Shown piece after piece: positions 53,538 to 62,888 of a stretch of 64,000 nt of DNA. The notes beneath the pieces were generated by a model. It was not told the DNA's origin. It ran no database searches and saw nothing but the letters and a program-made list of their open reading frames with translations. Source of the stretch: Shewanella sp. MR-4 (GTDB lineage: Bacteria; Pseudomonadota; Gammaproteobacteria; Enterobacterales; Shewanellaceae); the NCBI RefSeq assembly GCF_000014685.1, contig NC_008321.1, forward strand, positions 1,550,001-1,614,000, read 5' to 3'. Both the position numbers and the translations under genes were made by a program. Positions within the stretch are counted from its first letter, which is position 1. The number at the start of each line of letters is the position of its first letter.

Positions 53538-54917
53538 TTAGGCGCCGACAATCCCCAAGGGCGTGGCATGCTTCCACGCGCCGCGGGTAAAGTCGGGGAA
53601 ATTGACCGAGTTGCTGCGGTTATTCAGCGATTGCTCACTTAAAATATTCACCACAGACCAAGCGGCGCCATCGTACACATCCTGATCGAGCGCCTCGCCG
53701 TTACGTAGGCAATAAACCATACGCCAGAGCATTACAAAATCCATCCCGCCGTGACCGCCGTTGATTTCGGCTTCTTTACCGATTCGTTGCCAGAGTGGGT
53801 GATCGTATTTGTCATACCACTTTTGCATGTCCATATCCCACTCGTGGTAACTCTTACCAAAACCGCCATGCTCAACGGCAATCCGGTTTGGGAACCCGGC
53901 AAAAACGCCATTGGTACCTTGGATAAGGTTATGGCGGCTGTAGGGCCGAGGGGTGGTGGTATCGTGCTGAACCATAATGGTTCGGCCCTTAACGGTTTTA
54001 ATCAGACTCGTGCTCATATCGCCATTGATATACTTGAGCTGATTACGCTCATGATCGGCGGGAAACTCACGTTTGGCATACAGCGTGCGCCCGAGCGCGG
54101 GTGAACTCATGGAGGTGAGATAATCGAAACGGTCACCGCGGTTGATGTTCATATATTGAGAAATCGGCCCTAACCCGTGGGTCGGATATAAGTTACCGTT
54201 GCGTTTGGTGTGCCAGTAGGTGCGCCACGAACCGGTTTTATGGTCGATTTCCTTCATTTGCCAGCGCAGCTCATGGATATAAGCGGCCTCACCGTGGAGC
54301 AACTCGCCAAACACACCTTGGCGCACCATATTGAGCACCATCAATTCTTCGCGGCCGTAATTGACGTTCTCCATCATCATGCAGTTTTTCTGAGTGCGTT
54401 CGGCAGTGTCGACAAGTTGCCAGCATTCTTCCACTGTCAGTGCCAGTGGCACTTCCACAAAGGCGTGTTTACCACTTTCCATGGTATCTATGGCCATGGG
54501 AGCGTGCCATTCCCATGGGGTCGAAATAATCACAATATCGATATCATCGCGGTTTAACAGCTCGCGATAGCTGAGATCATTCCCCGTGTAGACGGCTGGT
54601 TTTGGCCGGTTTTGGTTAACGATATGTTCAACGGCTCTATCGATAACGGCTTGGTGCGTATCACAAATGGCTTTAAGTTCTACGCCTTCTAAGTGACAGA
54701 ATTGTTCGACATGGCTAAAACCCCGCTCTCCCACACCGATAAAACCGACTCTAACCAGCTCCATTTTCGGGGCGATAAGTCCAATAACGGATTTTCCTAC
54801 GCGGGGTTTAGGGGCAACGCTGCTGGCGTTGGCATTGAGGGCAATATTGGCCGTAACCAGGCCTGCGGTAACGGCGCCCGCGGCTTTTAGAAAATGGCGG
54901 CGATGAATATTGTGCAT
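53538..54917 (-). CDS. GH109-type Tat-exported Gfo/Idh/MocA oxidoreductase/glycosidase
   Basis: 459 residues. The N terminus has a Tat signal (RRHFLKAAGAVTAGLVTA), so the folded, NAD-containing protein should be exported. A Rossmann start (VGFIGVGERGFSHVEQF), the conserved VEVPLALTVEECWQLVD region and YGREELMVLNMVRQGVFGELLHGEAAYIHELRW point to glycoside hydrolase family 109. Members remove alpha-N-acetylgalactosamine using a tightly bound NAD in an oxidation-elimination reaction (as described for the Elizabethkingia enzyme). It probably trims GalNAc from glycans. Convergent with the CIA30 gene. Confidence 0.88.
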   Translation of the reverse strand: MHNIHRRHFLKAAGAVTAGLVTANIALNANASSVAPKPRVGKSVIGLIAPKMELVRVGFIGVGERGFSHVEQFCHLEGVELKAICDTHQAVIDRAVEHIVNQNRPKPAVYTGNDLSYRELLNRDDIDIVIISTPWEWHAPMAIDTMESGKHAFVEVPLALTVEECWQLVDTAERTQKNCMMMENVNYGREELMVLNMVRQGVFGELLHGEAAYIHELRWQMKEIDHKTGSWRTYWHTKRNGNLYPTHGLGPISQYMNINRGDRFDYLTSMSSPALGRTLYAKREFPADHERNQLKYINGDMSTSLIKTVKGRTIMVQHDTTTPRPYSRHNLIQGTNGVFAGFPNRIAVEHGGFGKSYHEWDMDMQKWYDKYDHPLWQRIGKEAEINGGHGGMDFVMLWRMVYCLRNGEALDQDVYDGAAWSVVNILSEQSLNNRSNSVNFPDFTRGAWKHATPLGIVGA

Positions 54918-55252
54918 AAGCTTCCTGCATTATTTTTGATTATTTGTAGGGCGATATATATCCCGTTTGTTATATCAGAATCCTAAGCTGAGTGAATAAT
55001 AAAAGATGTAACAAGCTCATTCGTGGGAATGAATGCGCAAGATGTGAAATAAGGTATTTATCTTTACTTTAGCGATAGGTAAATAGTGATAAAGATCGCG
55101 TTTTTATTTTCTAATTAAGCTACACTGCCGATTAATTAATCAGGCGAAATTATCTTTTAGTTTTTAAACGTTTAGCAAATTTAATTTAACCAAAAAATTA
55201 CATTTTATGGTGGATTTGGGGTAATTTGCGACTCGGGGGAGTAAAGCGGTAA
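54918..55252. other. AT-rich intergenic region between divergent genes
   Basis: About 335 bp between the GH109-type gene and the hypothetical gene at 55253. It is AT-rich and must hold both promoters, but I see no site good enough to name. Confidence 0.4.
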
Positions 55253-55687
55253 ATGGGTTCTATGCTTAATGTACTACCACAACTGACGTTCACTTTTGGT
55301 GAGTGGGTATTGCATAAGGATATCAGGATGTCTGGGATTGAAAAACGCCGTCGCCTTCATTGGCGGGAGTCAGATATGCAAAATCGAGAAATTATTGGTC
55401 GTTGGTTAGATGAGCGTCCACTGCTTGGTGACAAAATTACCCTCTATAAAGAAGCGGACAAATATTATTTAGAAACTTGGTTTAGCGATGGCTGCCATAG
55501 TTTGGATGAAGTGAATCTGTCCAATACGCCGCTGGGCCAAAAAGTGGAAGATGTCGGCGGCAACTTCTTCGGTGAATATTTTATGGTGACGCCTGCTATG
55601 CAACTGCAGTTTTGCAATGAGCAGGGCAGTTATTTCCAAGTCGATAAGTTGATGGCGGATATTGATTTCAATCAGCGCGTGGCTTAA
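55253..55687 (+). CDS. Hypothetical protein, soluble
   Basis: 144 residues from the first ATG; in-frame ATGs at 55262, 55328 and 55376 are alternatives, and the part from about residue 42 (MQNREIIGRWLDERPLLGDKITLYKEADKYYLETWFSDGC) looks most like a folded domain. It is Trp/Phe-rich with beta-like strands, has no signal peptide, and the first 25 residues have no family support. I do not recognise it. A clear terminator follows. Confidence 0.6.
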   Translation: MGSMLNVLPQLTFTFGEWVLHKDIRMSGIEKRRRLHWRESDMQNREIIGRWLDERPLLGDKITLYKEADKYYLETWFSDGCHSLDEVNLSNTPLGQKVEDVGGNFFGEYFMVTPAMQLQFCNEQGSYFQVDKLMADIDFNQRVA

Positions 55688-55747
55688 TGAGTCGCAGTGA
55701 AATACGCTAACCAATAAATCGGCAAATACTAAGCCGATTGGCTAAAT

Positions 55748-55778
55748 ACGAGGTCGCTTAAGGCGACCTCGTGTCTTT
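55748..55778 (+). terminator. Terminator of the hypothetical gene
   Basis: A stem ACGAGGTCGC / GCGACCTCGT with the loop TTAAG is followed by GTCTTTTT. It lies between two convergent genes. Confidence 0.8.
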
Positions 55779-55822
55779 TTAAGGCCTATCCATTAATTAG
55801 GGTTATTGCTTAAGGTTATGCG

Positions 55823-56494
55823 CTAAACCGAGAACGGATGCTTACTGTAAAAATGCATGGCTTTACCCGAGTAAGGATGGGTAAAACGTAAACTTTGGGC
55901 GTGAAGGCAGAGTCTCGGTCTGGCTTTTATCACTTCATCATCGCCATAAAATTCATCCCCAAGAATGGGATGCCCCAAGGCAAGCATATGCACCCTCAGT
56001 TGGTGGGTTCGGCCCGTTTGTGGCGTTAATTCGACTAAGGTGCTGTTTTCGCGTCTTTCTAGCACTCGGTAATGGGTCTGAGCACTCTTTGCGCCAGCCG
56101 TCCCCGGCATTTGAGTCTTTTGATAGGGCGGGTGCTCGGGATCGGGCGCAATGGCTAAATCGATTATCCCTGCATCCTTTGCAATCACACCCATGACCTC
56201 GGCGACATACACTTTCTCGTTTTGCCTATCTTGGAACTGGGTCTTTAACTGGGACTCAGCCTTTTTGTTGCGGGCAAACACCATAATGCCAGAAGTGGCG
56301 CAATCGAGTCGATGCACGAGAATGGTGTCAGGATACAAGCGTTGTAGTCGGGTGAGGGCACAATCGAAGGTATGTGCGGCTCGGCCGGGGTTAGACAACA
56401 ATCCAGAAGGTTTATTAATAATGATCAAATCCCTATCTTGATAGCGAAGATCTATCCAAGGGACTGAAGGGGGGTGGTAATCAAATATCTGCAT
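55823..56494 (-). CDS. rluA: RluA-family pseudouridine synthase
   Basis: 223 residues, the length of E. coli RluA. The catalytic Asp lies in HRLDCATSGIMVFARN; DRDLIIINKPSGLLSNPG and GRTHQLRVHMLALGHPILGD are the other conserved motifs. There is no S4 domain, as in RluA itself, which modifies 23S rRNA U746 and tRNA U32. Last gene of a possible acpH / thioredoxin-like / rluA leftward series. Confidence 0.9.
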   Translation of the reverse strand: MQIFDYHPPSVPWIDLRYQDRDLIIINKPSGLLSNPGRAAHTFDCALTRLQRLYPDTILVHRLDCATSGIMVFARNKKAESQLKTQFQDRQNEKVYVAEVMGVIAKDAGIIDLAIAPDPEHPPYQKTQMPGTAGAKSAQTHYRVLERRENSTLVELTPQTGRTHQLRVHMLALGHPILGDEFYGDDEVIKARPRLCLHAQSLRFTHPYSGKAMHFYSKHPFSV

Positions 56495-56589
56495 CGTATC
56501 CTCATCATTTGCGCGGCCATACTAGCAAAATATCAGTCACTAAGCAGTATATTCTCGAGCTGGCATTAGCTGAGGCTGTTAAAACTGAA

Positions 56590-57144
56590 CTAGAACTGAG
56601 CCAACCACAATCTGAACTTCATGCCCCAAGTCGAGGTGACTCCCGAGGTGACATAACGGATTTCCCCTTGGGTATCGATAATATAAATAGCCGGAAATGC
56701 CATCGCGCCCCACTGAGTACTTCGCTCACCATTGTCATCGTTTAGCACCGGAAAGTGATATTGATGCTCGTCTATATAGCGCTGGATCTCGCTATCACTG
56801 CCAGAAGCCACGGCCACTGAAATCACCTTATGGTCTTGGTTGATACTCTCAACCATAGGGGAGGTGACGCGGCACACCGGGCACCAAGTGCCCCAGAAGT
56901 ACACCAATGTTGGCTCACTCTTCGCGACATTAAGCGCAAGCTGGCTGCCATCAATGGCAATACCGCTTAATACTGGCGCTTGGCCGGTGATCATATCCCG
57001 TTGCAAATAGAGGCTGACGCCGTAGAGCACCAGCGCCATGATGCAAAGATCCCTAAGCTGTTTAAGCCAAAAGCGCGGGCTTTGCAGTTTTTGGCGCCAA
57101 CTGAGTGGTTGAGCTGGCTTAGGGCTTGAGTTTGCTGACGTCAC
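56590..57144 (-). CDS. Membrane-anchored thioredoxin-like protein (TlpA/ScsD-type)
   Basis: 184 residues. An N-terminal cytoplasmic stretch and one membrane helix (about 33-48) precede a periplasmic thioredoxin fold with the active-site motif WGTWCPVCR. The FPVLNDDNGERSTQWGAMAFPAIYIIDTQGEIRYV segment includes the cis-Pro loop (FPAIYI). It belongs to the TlpA/DsbE/ScsD group of periplasmic thiol-disulfide proteins. Its partner is unknown. It lies between acpH and rluA on the same strand. Confidence 0.87.
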   Translation of the reverse strand: MTSANSSPKPAQPLSWRQKLQSPRFWLKQLRDLCIMALVLYGVSLYLQRDMITGQAPVLSGIAIDGSQLALNVAKSEPTLVYFWGTWCPVCRVTSPMVESINQDHKVISVAVASGSDSEIQRYIDEHQYHFPVLNDDNGERSTQWGAMAFPAIYIIDTQGEIRYVTSGVTSTWGMKFRLWLAQF

Positions 57145-57248
57145 TGTGACGGGAACCTCACTGAATAGGCGTTATCGCAAAGGCGTTAGAGTAAACGCTT
57201 AGGCTTAAACAAGGCTTGATACCAGAATGCAGGCGTTCGACTTCGAGC

Positions 57249-57875
57249 TTAGTCGGCTGAGCCACTGGGTAAATAGTCACTCGGGGTTTTACGACTCCAA
57301 ATACGGGTGTAGGCCATCAACTGAGGGTAGAAGGTACGAAAGGCGGTTTCTGTCTCAATCTGCATTTTCGCTAACAGTTTATCCGCGCCGTTAAATAAGG
57401 CACTGTGCGGATGACCTTTAGCCCGTTGCGTTAATGCCTGTTGAATGCCTTTAGGTGTGGCGTAAGCGTTTAACCAATCTTGACGGCGCATATCGGCGAT
57501 GATGTCCTGACAGGATTGTGGGTGATACTCATCGCTTTGCGCGGCAAATTCTGCCAGTTCGCTATAGGCTTTTTGGCTAAACTCGGGTAGCGGTAGGTGA
57601 TGATATTCCTCCCAGTAGTAGGCTAAATAATGATCGAAACTTACGAACATCAAATCTGCTGCTATGCTTGTTAACTGGGCAGGGAACAGGGCCATCAGCT
57701 CTTGGGTCAGTTCATGGGTGGCGCAGAGCTGATTGATTTCTTGGTTTAACCACAGTCCTTGGCGAAGTGCTTGCGGCGCAGAATCGATTGGCGCGGTGAT
57801 AAAATTGCCTGCCAGATTGGCACCTAGGTGGGTTTTACTGATCTCGGCCAGATGTAAGTGTGTAAGAATGTTCAT
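57249..57875 (-). CDS. acpH: Acyl carrier protein phosphodiesterase
   Basis: 208 residues. Removes 4'-phosphopantetheine from holo-ACP. It has the DUF479 start MNILTHLHLAEISKTHLGANLAGNF and the charged segments SFDHYLAYYWEEYHHLPL and DIIADMRRQDWLNAYATPKGIQQALTQRA. It is divergent from the queA-tgt operon; an acpH (yajB)-queA-tgt-yajC-secDF neighbourhood is also known in E. coli. Confidence 0.9.
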   Translation of the reverse strand: MNILTHLHLAEISKTHLGANLAGNFITAPIDSAPQALRQGLWLNQEINQLCATHELTQELMALFPAQLTSIAADLMFVSFDHYLAYYWEEYHHLPLPEFSQKAYSELAEFAAQSDEYHPQSCQDIIADMRRQDWLNAYATPKGIQQALTQRAKGHPHSALFNGADKLLAKMQIETETAFRTFYPQLMAYTRIWSRKTPSDYLPSGSAD

Positions 57876-58057
57876 TTTTTGTGCTTGGTTAATCGCGTTA
57901 GTTCACGGTATCATGGGCGGGCGCGCTGAGGAAAGCGCAAATAGTCAAAAATCGTGTGCTTTTCTAAGGGAGTGCTTACGTTAGCGTTTCAATTGGAGGG
58001 TAAATGCTGACGCAGGACTGAAAATGCACCAATCAATTAACCTGTTAAGGATCATGG

Positions 58058-58261
58058 ATGATGTGGAACTGGTTTACCAAAATGCTCGGTAAAGACGAGC
58101 GCCCTAAGCGTAAAAAAGTGCTTGTCGATATACCCTATGAGCAACATAGCTTTCGAATGGATCATTTTTCACGGACTCGGCCTAAGTATGATGTCGATGA
58201 TGCGTTAGCCTCAAATGTGCTAAATGAGTCAGACGCGGATATGGATATCGCGAACAAGTAA
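58058..58261 (+). CDS. Small hypothetical protein upstream of queA
   Basis: 67 residues with AAGG seven bases before the ATG. A basic N-terminal part (WNWFTKMLGKDERPKRKKVLVDIP) leads to a polar, acidic end (DVDDALASNVLNESDADMDIANK). No signal peptide, motif or known family is recognised. It ends 64 bp before queA on the same strand and may share its transcript. Good ribosome site and strand context favour a real gene. Confidence 0.6.
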   Translation: MMWNWFTKMLGKDERPKRKKVLVDIPYEQHSFRMDHFSRTRPKYDVDDALASNVLNESDADMDIANK

Positions 58262-58325
58262 TCTTGATCTTATTGGCCTCTAACCATAGACTAGCCGCCG
58301 TTCTAAGCTATCTAGAGGCCTTTGC

Positions 58326-59363
58326 ATGCGCGTAACAGACTTTTCCTTCGATCTTCCCGACGAACTCATCGCTCGTTATCCCATGGCGCAACGCAATGCG
58401 TCACGTCTGTTAACCTTAGATGGCAATACTGGCACGCTCGCCGATAAACAGTTTACCGATCTGCTAGGGATGATTAATCCCGGCGATTTAATGGTATTTA
58501 ACAATACTCGGGTGATCCCTGCGCGTTTATTTGGCCAAAAGGCCAGTGGCGGCAAACTCGAGATTTTAGTTGAGCGTATGCTCGACGATAAGCGCATCCT
58601 CGCCCATGTGCGTAGCTCTAAATCCCCTAAGGTGGACAGCATTATCCACCTCGATGGCGGTTATGAGATGAAGATGGCTGCGCGCCACGACGCCTTATTT
58701 GAGCTCGAACTCTTATCCGACCTGACGATTTTAGAAGTGCTCGAAGCAGTAGGGCATATGCCACTGCCTCCTTATATCGACCGTCCCGATGAAGATGCCG
58801 ATAAAGAGCGCTATCAAACCGTCTATAACCAAAACCCTGGCGCGGTTGCCGCGCCAACGGCGGGATTACACTTTGACGATGCTATGCTCGACGCCTTAAA
58901 GGCCAAGGGCGTGAATATCGCCTTTGTAACCTTGCACGTCGGTGCAGGAACTTTCCAGCCTGTGCGCGTTGATAACGTGCTCGAGCACAAAATGCATTCC
59001 GAGTGGGCCAATGTGCCGCAGGATGTGGTGGATTTAATTGCCCAAACTAAAGCGGCGGGCAAGCGTGTGGTTGCTGTGGGCACGACGTCCGTGCGCTCAC
59101 TGGAGAGTGCTGCCCGTGCAAGTGAAGGCGAACTGAAAGCCTTTAGCGGCGATACCGATATCTTTATCTACCCTGGGTATCAGTTCCAAATCGTCGATGC
59201 CATGATCACTAACTTCCACCTGCCGGAATCGACCCTCATCATGTTGGTCAGTGCCTTTGCTGGTTTTGATCATGTTATGGCGGCGTATCAACACGCAATC
59301 ACGCAAAAATATCGCTTCTTTAGCTATGGCGATGCCATGTTTGTGACGAAAAAAGCTCACTAG
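58326..59363 (+). CDS. queA: S-adenosylmethionine:tRNA ribosyltransferase-isomerase
   Basis: 345 residues. Transfers the ribosyl part of SAM to 7-aminomethyl-7-deazaguanine in tRNA to make epoxyqueuosine. Features are MRVTDFSFDLPDELIARYP at the start, NNTRVIPARLFG, GAVAAPTAGLHFDDAMLDALKAKGV, VTLHVGAGTFQPVR and YQFQIVDAMITNFHLPESTLIMLV. The ATG has GAGG upstream. tgt follows 161 bp downstream; both act in queuosine synthesis. Confidence 0.97.
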   Translation: MRVTDFSFDLPDELIARYPMAQRNASRLLTLDGNTGTLADKQFTDLLGMINPGDLMVFNNTRVIPARLFGQKASGGKLEILVERMLDDKRILAHVRSSKSPKVDSIIHLDGGYEMKMAARHDALFELELLSDLTILEVLEAVGHMPLPPYIDRPDEDADKERYQTVYNQNPGAVAAPTAGLHFDDAMLDALKAKGVNIAFVTLHVGAGTFQPVRVDNVLEHKMHSEWANVPQDVVDLIAQTKAAGKRVVAVGTTSVRSLESAARASEGELKAFSGDTDIFIYPGYQFQIVDAMITNFHLPESTLIMLVSAFAGFDHVMAAYQHAITQKYRFFSYGDAMFVTKKAH

Positions 59364-59524
59364 ACCAAGATTTTGTTTTAAAATAGCCGCCCACATTGAG
59401 TTTGGGCGGTAATTTTTTTCAGCCAAAGGTTGAACCTTTTGGATCTGCCCCTATCTCTATTGTTAATCAAAATGGCGCGTGCCATTACAAATGTAGTCAG
59501 ACTGTTTATCTGGCGAGGTGAATT

Positions 59525-60649
59525 ATGAAATTTGAACTCGACACTACCGACGGCCGTGCGCGCCGTGGTCGCTTGATTTTTGAACGCGGCACGGTGGAAA
59601 CCCCAGCTTTTATGCCTGTTGGTACTTACGGCACGGTAAAAGGCATGACGCCTGAAGAAGTGCGTGCTACTGGTGCGGACATTCTGCTCGGTAACACTTT
59701 CCACCTGTGGTTACGTCCAGGCGAAGAAATCATGCGTAAGCATGGTGACTTGCACGATTTTATGAACTGGCAGCGTCCTATTCTGACCGATTCGGGCGGT
59801 TTCCAAGTGTTCAGTTTGGGTGACATTCGTAAAATTACCGAAGAAGGTGTGCATTTCCGTTCGCCAATCAACGGCGAGAAAATCTTCTTAGATCCTGAAA
59901 AATCAATGCAAATTCAACATGCATTGGGCAGTGATGTGGTGATGATTTTTGACGAATGTACTCCGTATCCGGCGACAGAAGATGAAGCGCGCAAGTCAAT
60001 GCAGATGTCACTGCGTTGGGCTAAGCGTTCACGCGACGAGTTCGACCGTCTGGAAAACCCCAATTCATTATTCGGGATCATCCAAGGCAGTGTTTATGAA
60101 GATTTACGCGACGAGAGCTTAAAAGGCTTAGTCGAAATTGGTTTCGACGGTTATGCCGTCGGTGGTTTGGCCGTAGGTGAGCCTAAGGAAGACATGCACC
60201 GCATTCTTGAGCATGTCTGTCCACAAATTCCTGCGGACAAGCCTCGCTATCTGATGGGGGTCGGTAAGCCAGAGGATTTAGTTGAAGGTGTGCGTCGTGG
60301 TATCGACATGTTTGACTGTGTGATGCCAACCCGTAACGCCCGCAACGGTCATCTGTTTACCAGTGAAGGTGTGATCAAGATCCGCAATGCGCGTCATCGT
60401 GATGACACTTCACCGCTCGATCCTAAGTGTGATTGTTATACCTGTAAAAACTATTCACGGGCATACCTTTACCATTTAGATCGTTGTAATGAGATTCTGG
60501 GTGCGCGTTTAAACACCATTCACAACTTGAGATACTATCAAATGTTAATGGAAGGTTTGCGCGGGGCGATTGAGACGGGTACATTAGACGCCTTTGTAAA
60601 GGACTTCTATACCAGTCAAGGTCGTGAAGTTCCAGAGTTAGTCGATTGA
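59525..60649 (+). CDS. tgt: tRNA-guanine transglycosylase
   Basis: 374 residues. Exchanges G34 for preQ1 in tRNAs with GUN anticodons. The catalytic Asp is in FQVFSLGDIRKITEEGVHFRSPINGEK and the second catalytic Asp in GIDMFDCVMPTRNARNGHLFT. The zinc site is the Cys-rich CDCYTCKNY segment with a later His (TIHNLRYYQMLM). A GAGGTG ribosome site precedes the ATG. yajC starts 26 bp after the stop. Confidence 0.97.
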   Translation: MKFELDTTDGRARRGRLIFERGTVETPAFMPVGTYGTVKGMTPEEVRATGADILLGNTFHLWLRPGEEIMRKHGDLHDFMNWQRPILTDSGGFQVFSLGDIRKITEEGVHFRSPINGEKIFLDPEKSMQIQHALGSDVVMIFDECTPYPATEDEARKSMQMSLRWAKRSRDEFDRLENPNSLFGIIQGSVYEDLRDESLKGLVEIGFDGYAVGGLAVGEPKEDMHRILEHVCPQIPADKPRYLMGVGKPEDLVEGVRRGIDMFDCVMPTRNARNGHLFTSEGVIKIRNARHRDDTSPLDPKCDCYTCKNYSRAYLYHLDRCNEILGARLNTIHNLRYYQMLMEGLRGAIETGTLDAFVKDFYTSQGREVPELVD

Positions 60650-60675
60650 TTTTTTGCTAATAAGAAGAGAAAACT

Positions 60676-61008
60676 ATGTTCATTTCAAATGCATATGCAA
60701 ATGCTGCAGGCGCTCCACAGGGTGGCGGCACCATGGAATTGATTTTCATGCTGGTGATTTTCGGTCTGATTTTCTATTTCATGATTTTCCGTCCGCAATC
60801 TAAGCGTGTTAAAGAGCACAAGAACCTGATGTCATCTTTAACCAAGGGCGACGAAGTCCTGACCAGCGGCGGTATCTTAGGTAAGATTGCAAAGATCAGC
60901 GATGAAAATGACTACGTGTTACTGAGCTTGAACGACACTACTCAAATTACAATTAAAAAAGATTACATTGCAGCTGTATTGCCTAAGGGCTCTATCCAGT
61001 CGTTGTAA
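60676..61008 (+). CDS. yajC: Sec translocon accessory protein YajC
   Basis: 110 residues: one membrane helix (about 22-42, LIFMLVIFGLIFYFMIFRP) followed by a small cytoplasmic domain (SLTKGDEVLTSGGILGKIAKI) typical of YajC. It associates with SecDF-SecYEG and is encoded just upstream of secD. Confidence 0.96.
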   Translation: MFISNAYANAAGAPQGGGTMELIFMLVIFGLIFYFMIFRPQSKRVKEHKNLMSSLTKGDEVLTSGGILGKIAKISDENDYVLLSLNDTTQITIKKDYIAAVLPKGSIQSL

Positions 61009-61025
61009 GCCAAGAGGGCTCAGGC

Positions 61026-62876
61026 GTGTTAAATAAATACCCAATGTGGAAAAACATTATGGTGGTGCTCGTCATCGCCATAGGTTGTTTCTATGCCGTA
61101 CCTAACCTGTTCGGTGAAGATCATGCGGTGCAAGTAGTGGCGACTCGAGGTGCTGAAGTCACGGCATCTACCCAAGCCAGAGTGAACGAGCTGTTAGCCA
61201 GTAAGGGCATTGCGGTAAAACGTTCTGAGCTTGAAAAAGGCCAATTGTTGGTTCGCGTACAAAACGCGGATCAACAGTTGCTGGCCAAGGAAACCATCGC
61301 CGAAGAATTAGGTGATAAGTTTACCGTGGCGCTTAACCTTGCCCCTGCGACGCCGCAGTGGCTCGAGTCCATGGGCGGTAGCCCAATGAAACTCGGTCTG
61401 GACCTTCGTGGTGGTGTGCACTTCTTGATGGAAGTGGACATGGGCGAAGCCATCCGCAAGATGGAAGAGGCTAAAATTGCCGATTTCCGTTCACAATTGC
61501 GTGAAGAAAAAATCCGTTACGCTGGCATTCGCAACAATGCTCAAGGTATCGAGATTAAATTCCGTGATGCCGAAAGTTTAGCCAGTGCAGAACGTTTCTT
61601 AAAATCTCGCAGCAACGATATGGTGTTCAGCGATGTGAGCAAGGGTGAAGATTTTGCCCTGCAAGCCGTGATGAGCGAAATCTATCTCAAGCAGATTAAA
61701 GAAGAAGCGCTGCAGCAAAACATTACCACTATCCGTAACCGTGTGAACGAGTTAGGGGTAGCTGAGCCTGTGGTCCAACGCCAAGGTGCTGAGCGCATTA
61801 TCGTTGAGCTGCCAGGTGTACAAGACACTGCCCGCGCCAAGGAAATCTTAGGTGCAACCGCATCGATTGAATTCCACATGGTGGACGATAAGGCCGACCC
61901 AAATGCGGCGCAATCTGGTCGTGTATCAGCGGGTTCTGAGGTGTATCAACGCCGTGAAGGCGGTCAAGTGGTATTGAAGAAAGAAGTGATGCTAACGGGT
62001 GATCATATCACTGGCGCACAACCTAGCTTCGACCAATACAGCCGTCCACAGGTGAGCATCAACCTCGATGCCAAAGGCGGTACTATTTTCTCTAACGTGA
62101 CTAAGGACAATATCGGTAAACCGATGGCGACCTTATTCATCGAATATAAAGACAGCGGTGAGCGTAACGCCGATGGCAGCGTCAAGATGCAGAAAATCCA
62201 AGAAGTGATTTCTGTGGCGACCATTCAAGCGCGTTTAGGTCGTAACTTTGTGATCACCGGCTTAAGCCACGGTGAAGCACAAAACCTCGCACTGCTGCTG
62301 CGTGCCGGTGCCCTGATTGCGCCAGTATCTATTGTGGAAGAACGTACTATCGGTCCAAGCCTAGGTGCGGAAAACATCGAAAGCGGTGTGCAAGCCATGA
62401 TTTGGGGTATGGCAGTCGTACTTATCTTCATGCTGGTTTACTACCGTAGTTTCGGCTTGATCGCTAACTTAGCCTTAACGGCCAACTTAGTGATGGTGGT
62501 TGGGGTGATGTCTATGATCCCTGGCGCCGTATTAACCCTGCCTGGTATTGCCGGTATGGTGTTAACTGTGGGTATGGCGGTTGACGGTAACGTACTGATT
62601 TACGAACGTATCCGTGAAGAGTTACGTGCAGGTCGCAGCGTACAGCAGGCGATTCACGAAGGTTACGGTAACGCATTCTCTACCATCGCCGACGCTAACA
62701 TCACTACCTTCTTGACAGCGCTGATCTTGTTCGCCGTGGGTACTGGCGCGATCAAAGGCTTCGCGGTGACCCTGATGATCGGTATTGCGACATCGATGTT
62801 TACCGCTATCGTGGGTACTCGCTCAATCGTGAACGCGATTTGGGGCGGTAAGCGCGTGAAGACGCTGTCTATCTAA
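61026..62876 (+). CDS. secD: Protein translocase subunit SecD
   Basis: 616 residues, starting with GTG at 61026 (VLNKYPMWKNIMVVLV). An N-terminal membrane helix, a large periplasmic P1 domain (MKLGLDLRGGVHFLMEVD) and five further helices near the C terminus. The proton-conducting region GMAVDGNVLIYERIREEL is conserved. With SecF it uses the proton gradient to complete protein export. Stop and secF start are 12 bp apart. Confidence 0.97.
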   Translation: MLNKYPMWKNIMVVLVIAIGCFYAVPNLFGEDHAVQVVATRGAEVTASTQARVNELLASKGIAVKRSELEKGQLLVRVQNADQQLLAKETIAEELGDKFTVALNLAPATPQWLESMGGSPMKLGLDLRGGVHFLMEVDMGEAIRKMEEAKIADFRSQLREEKIRYAGIRNNAQGIEIKFRDAESLASAERFLKSRSNDMVFSDVSKGEDFALQAVMSEIYLKQIKEEALQQNITTIRNRVNELGVAEPVVQRQGAERIIVELPGVQDTARAKEILGATASIEFHMVDDKADPNAAQSGRVSAGSEVYQRREGGQVVLKKEVMLTGDHITGAQPSFDQYSRPQVSINLDAKGGTIFSNVTKDNIGKPMATLFIEYKDSGERNADGSVKMQKIQEVISVATIQARLGRNFVITGLSHGEAQNLALLLRAGALIAPVSIVEERTIGPSLGAENIESGVQAMIWGMAVVLIFMLVYYRSFGLIANLALTANLVMVVGVMSMIPGAVLTLPGIAGMVLTVGMAVDGNVLIYERIREELRAGRSVQQAIHEGYGNAFSTIADANITTFLTALILFAVGTGAIKGFAVTLMIGIATSMFTAIVGTRSIVNAIWGGKRVKTLSI

Positions 62877-62888
62877 GGGGAAGCGATA

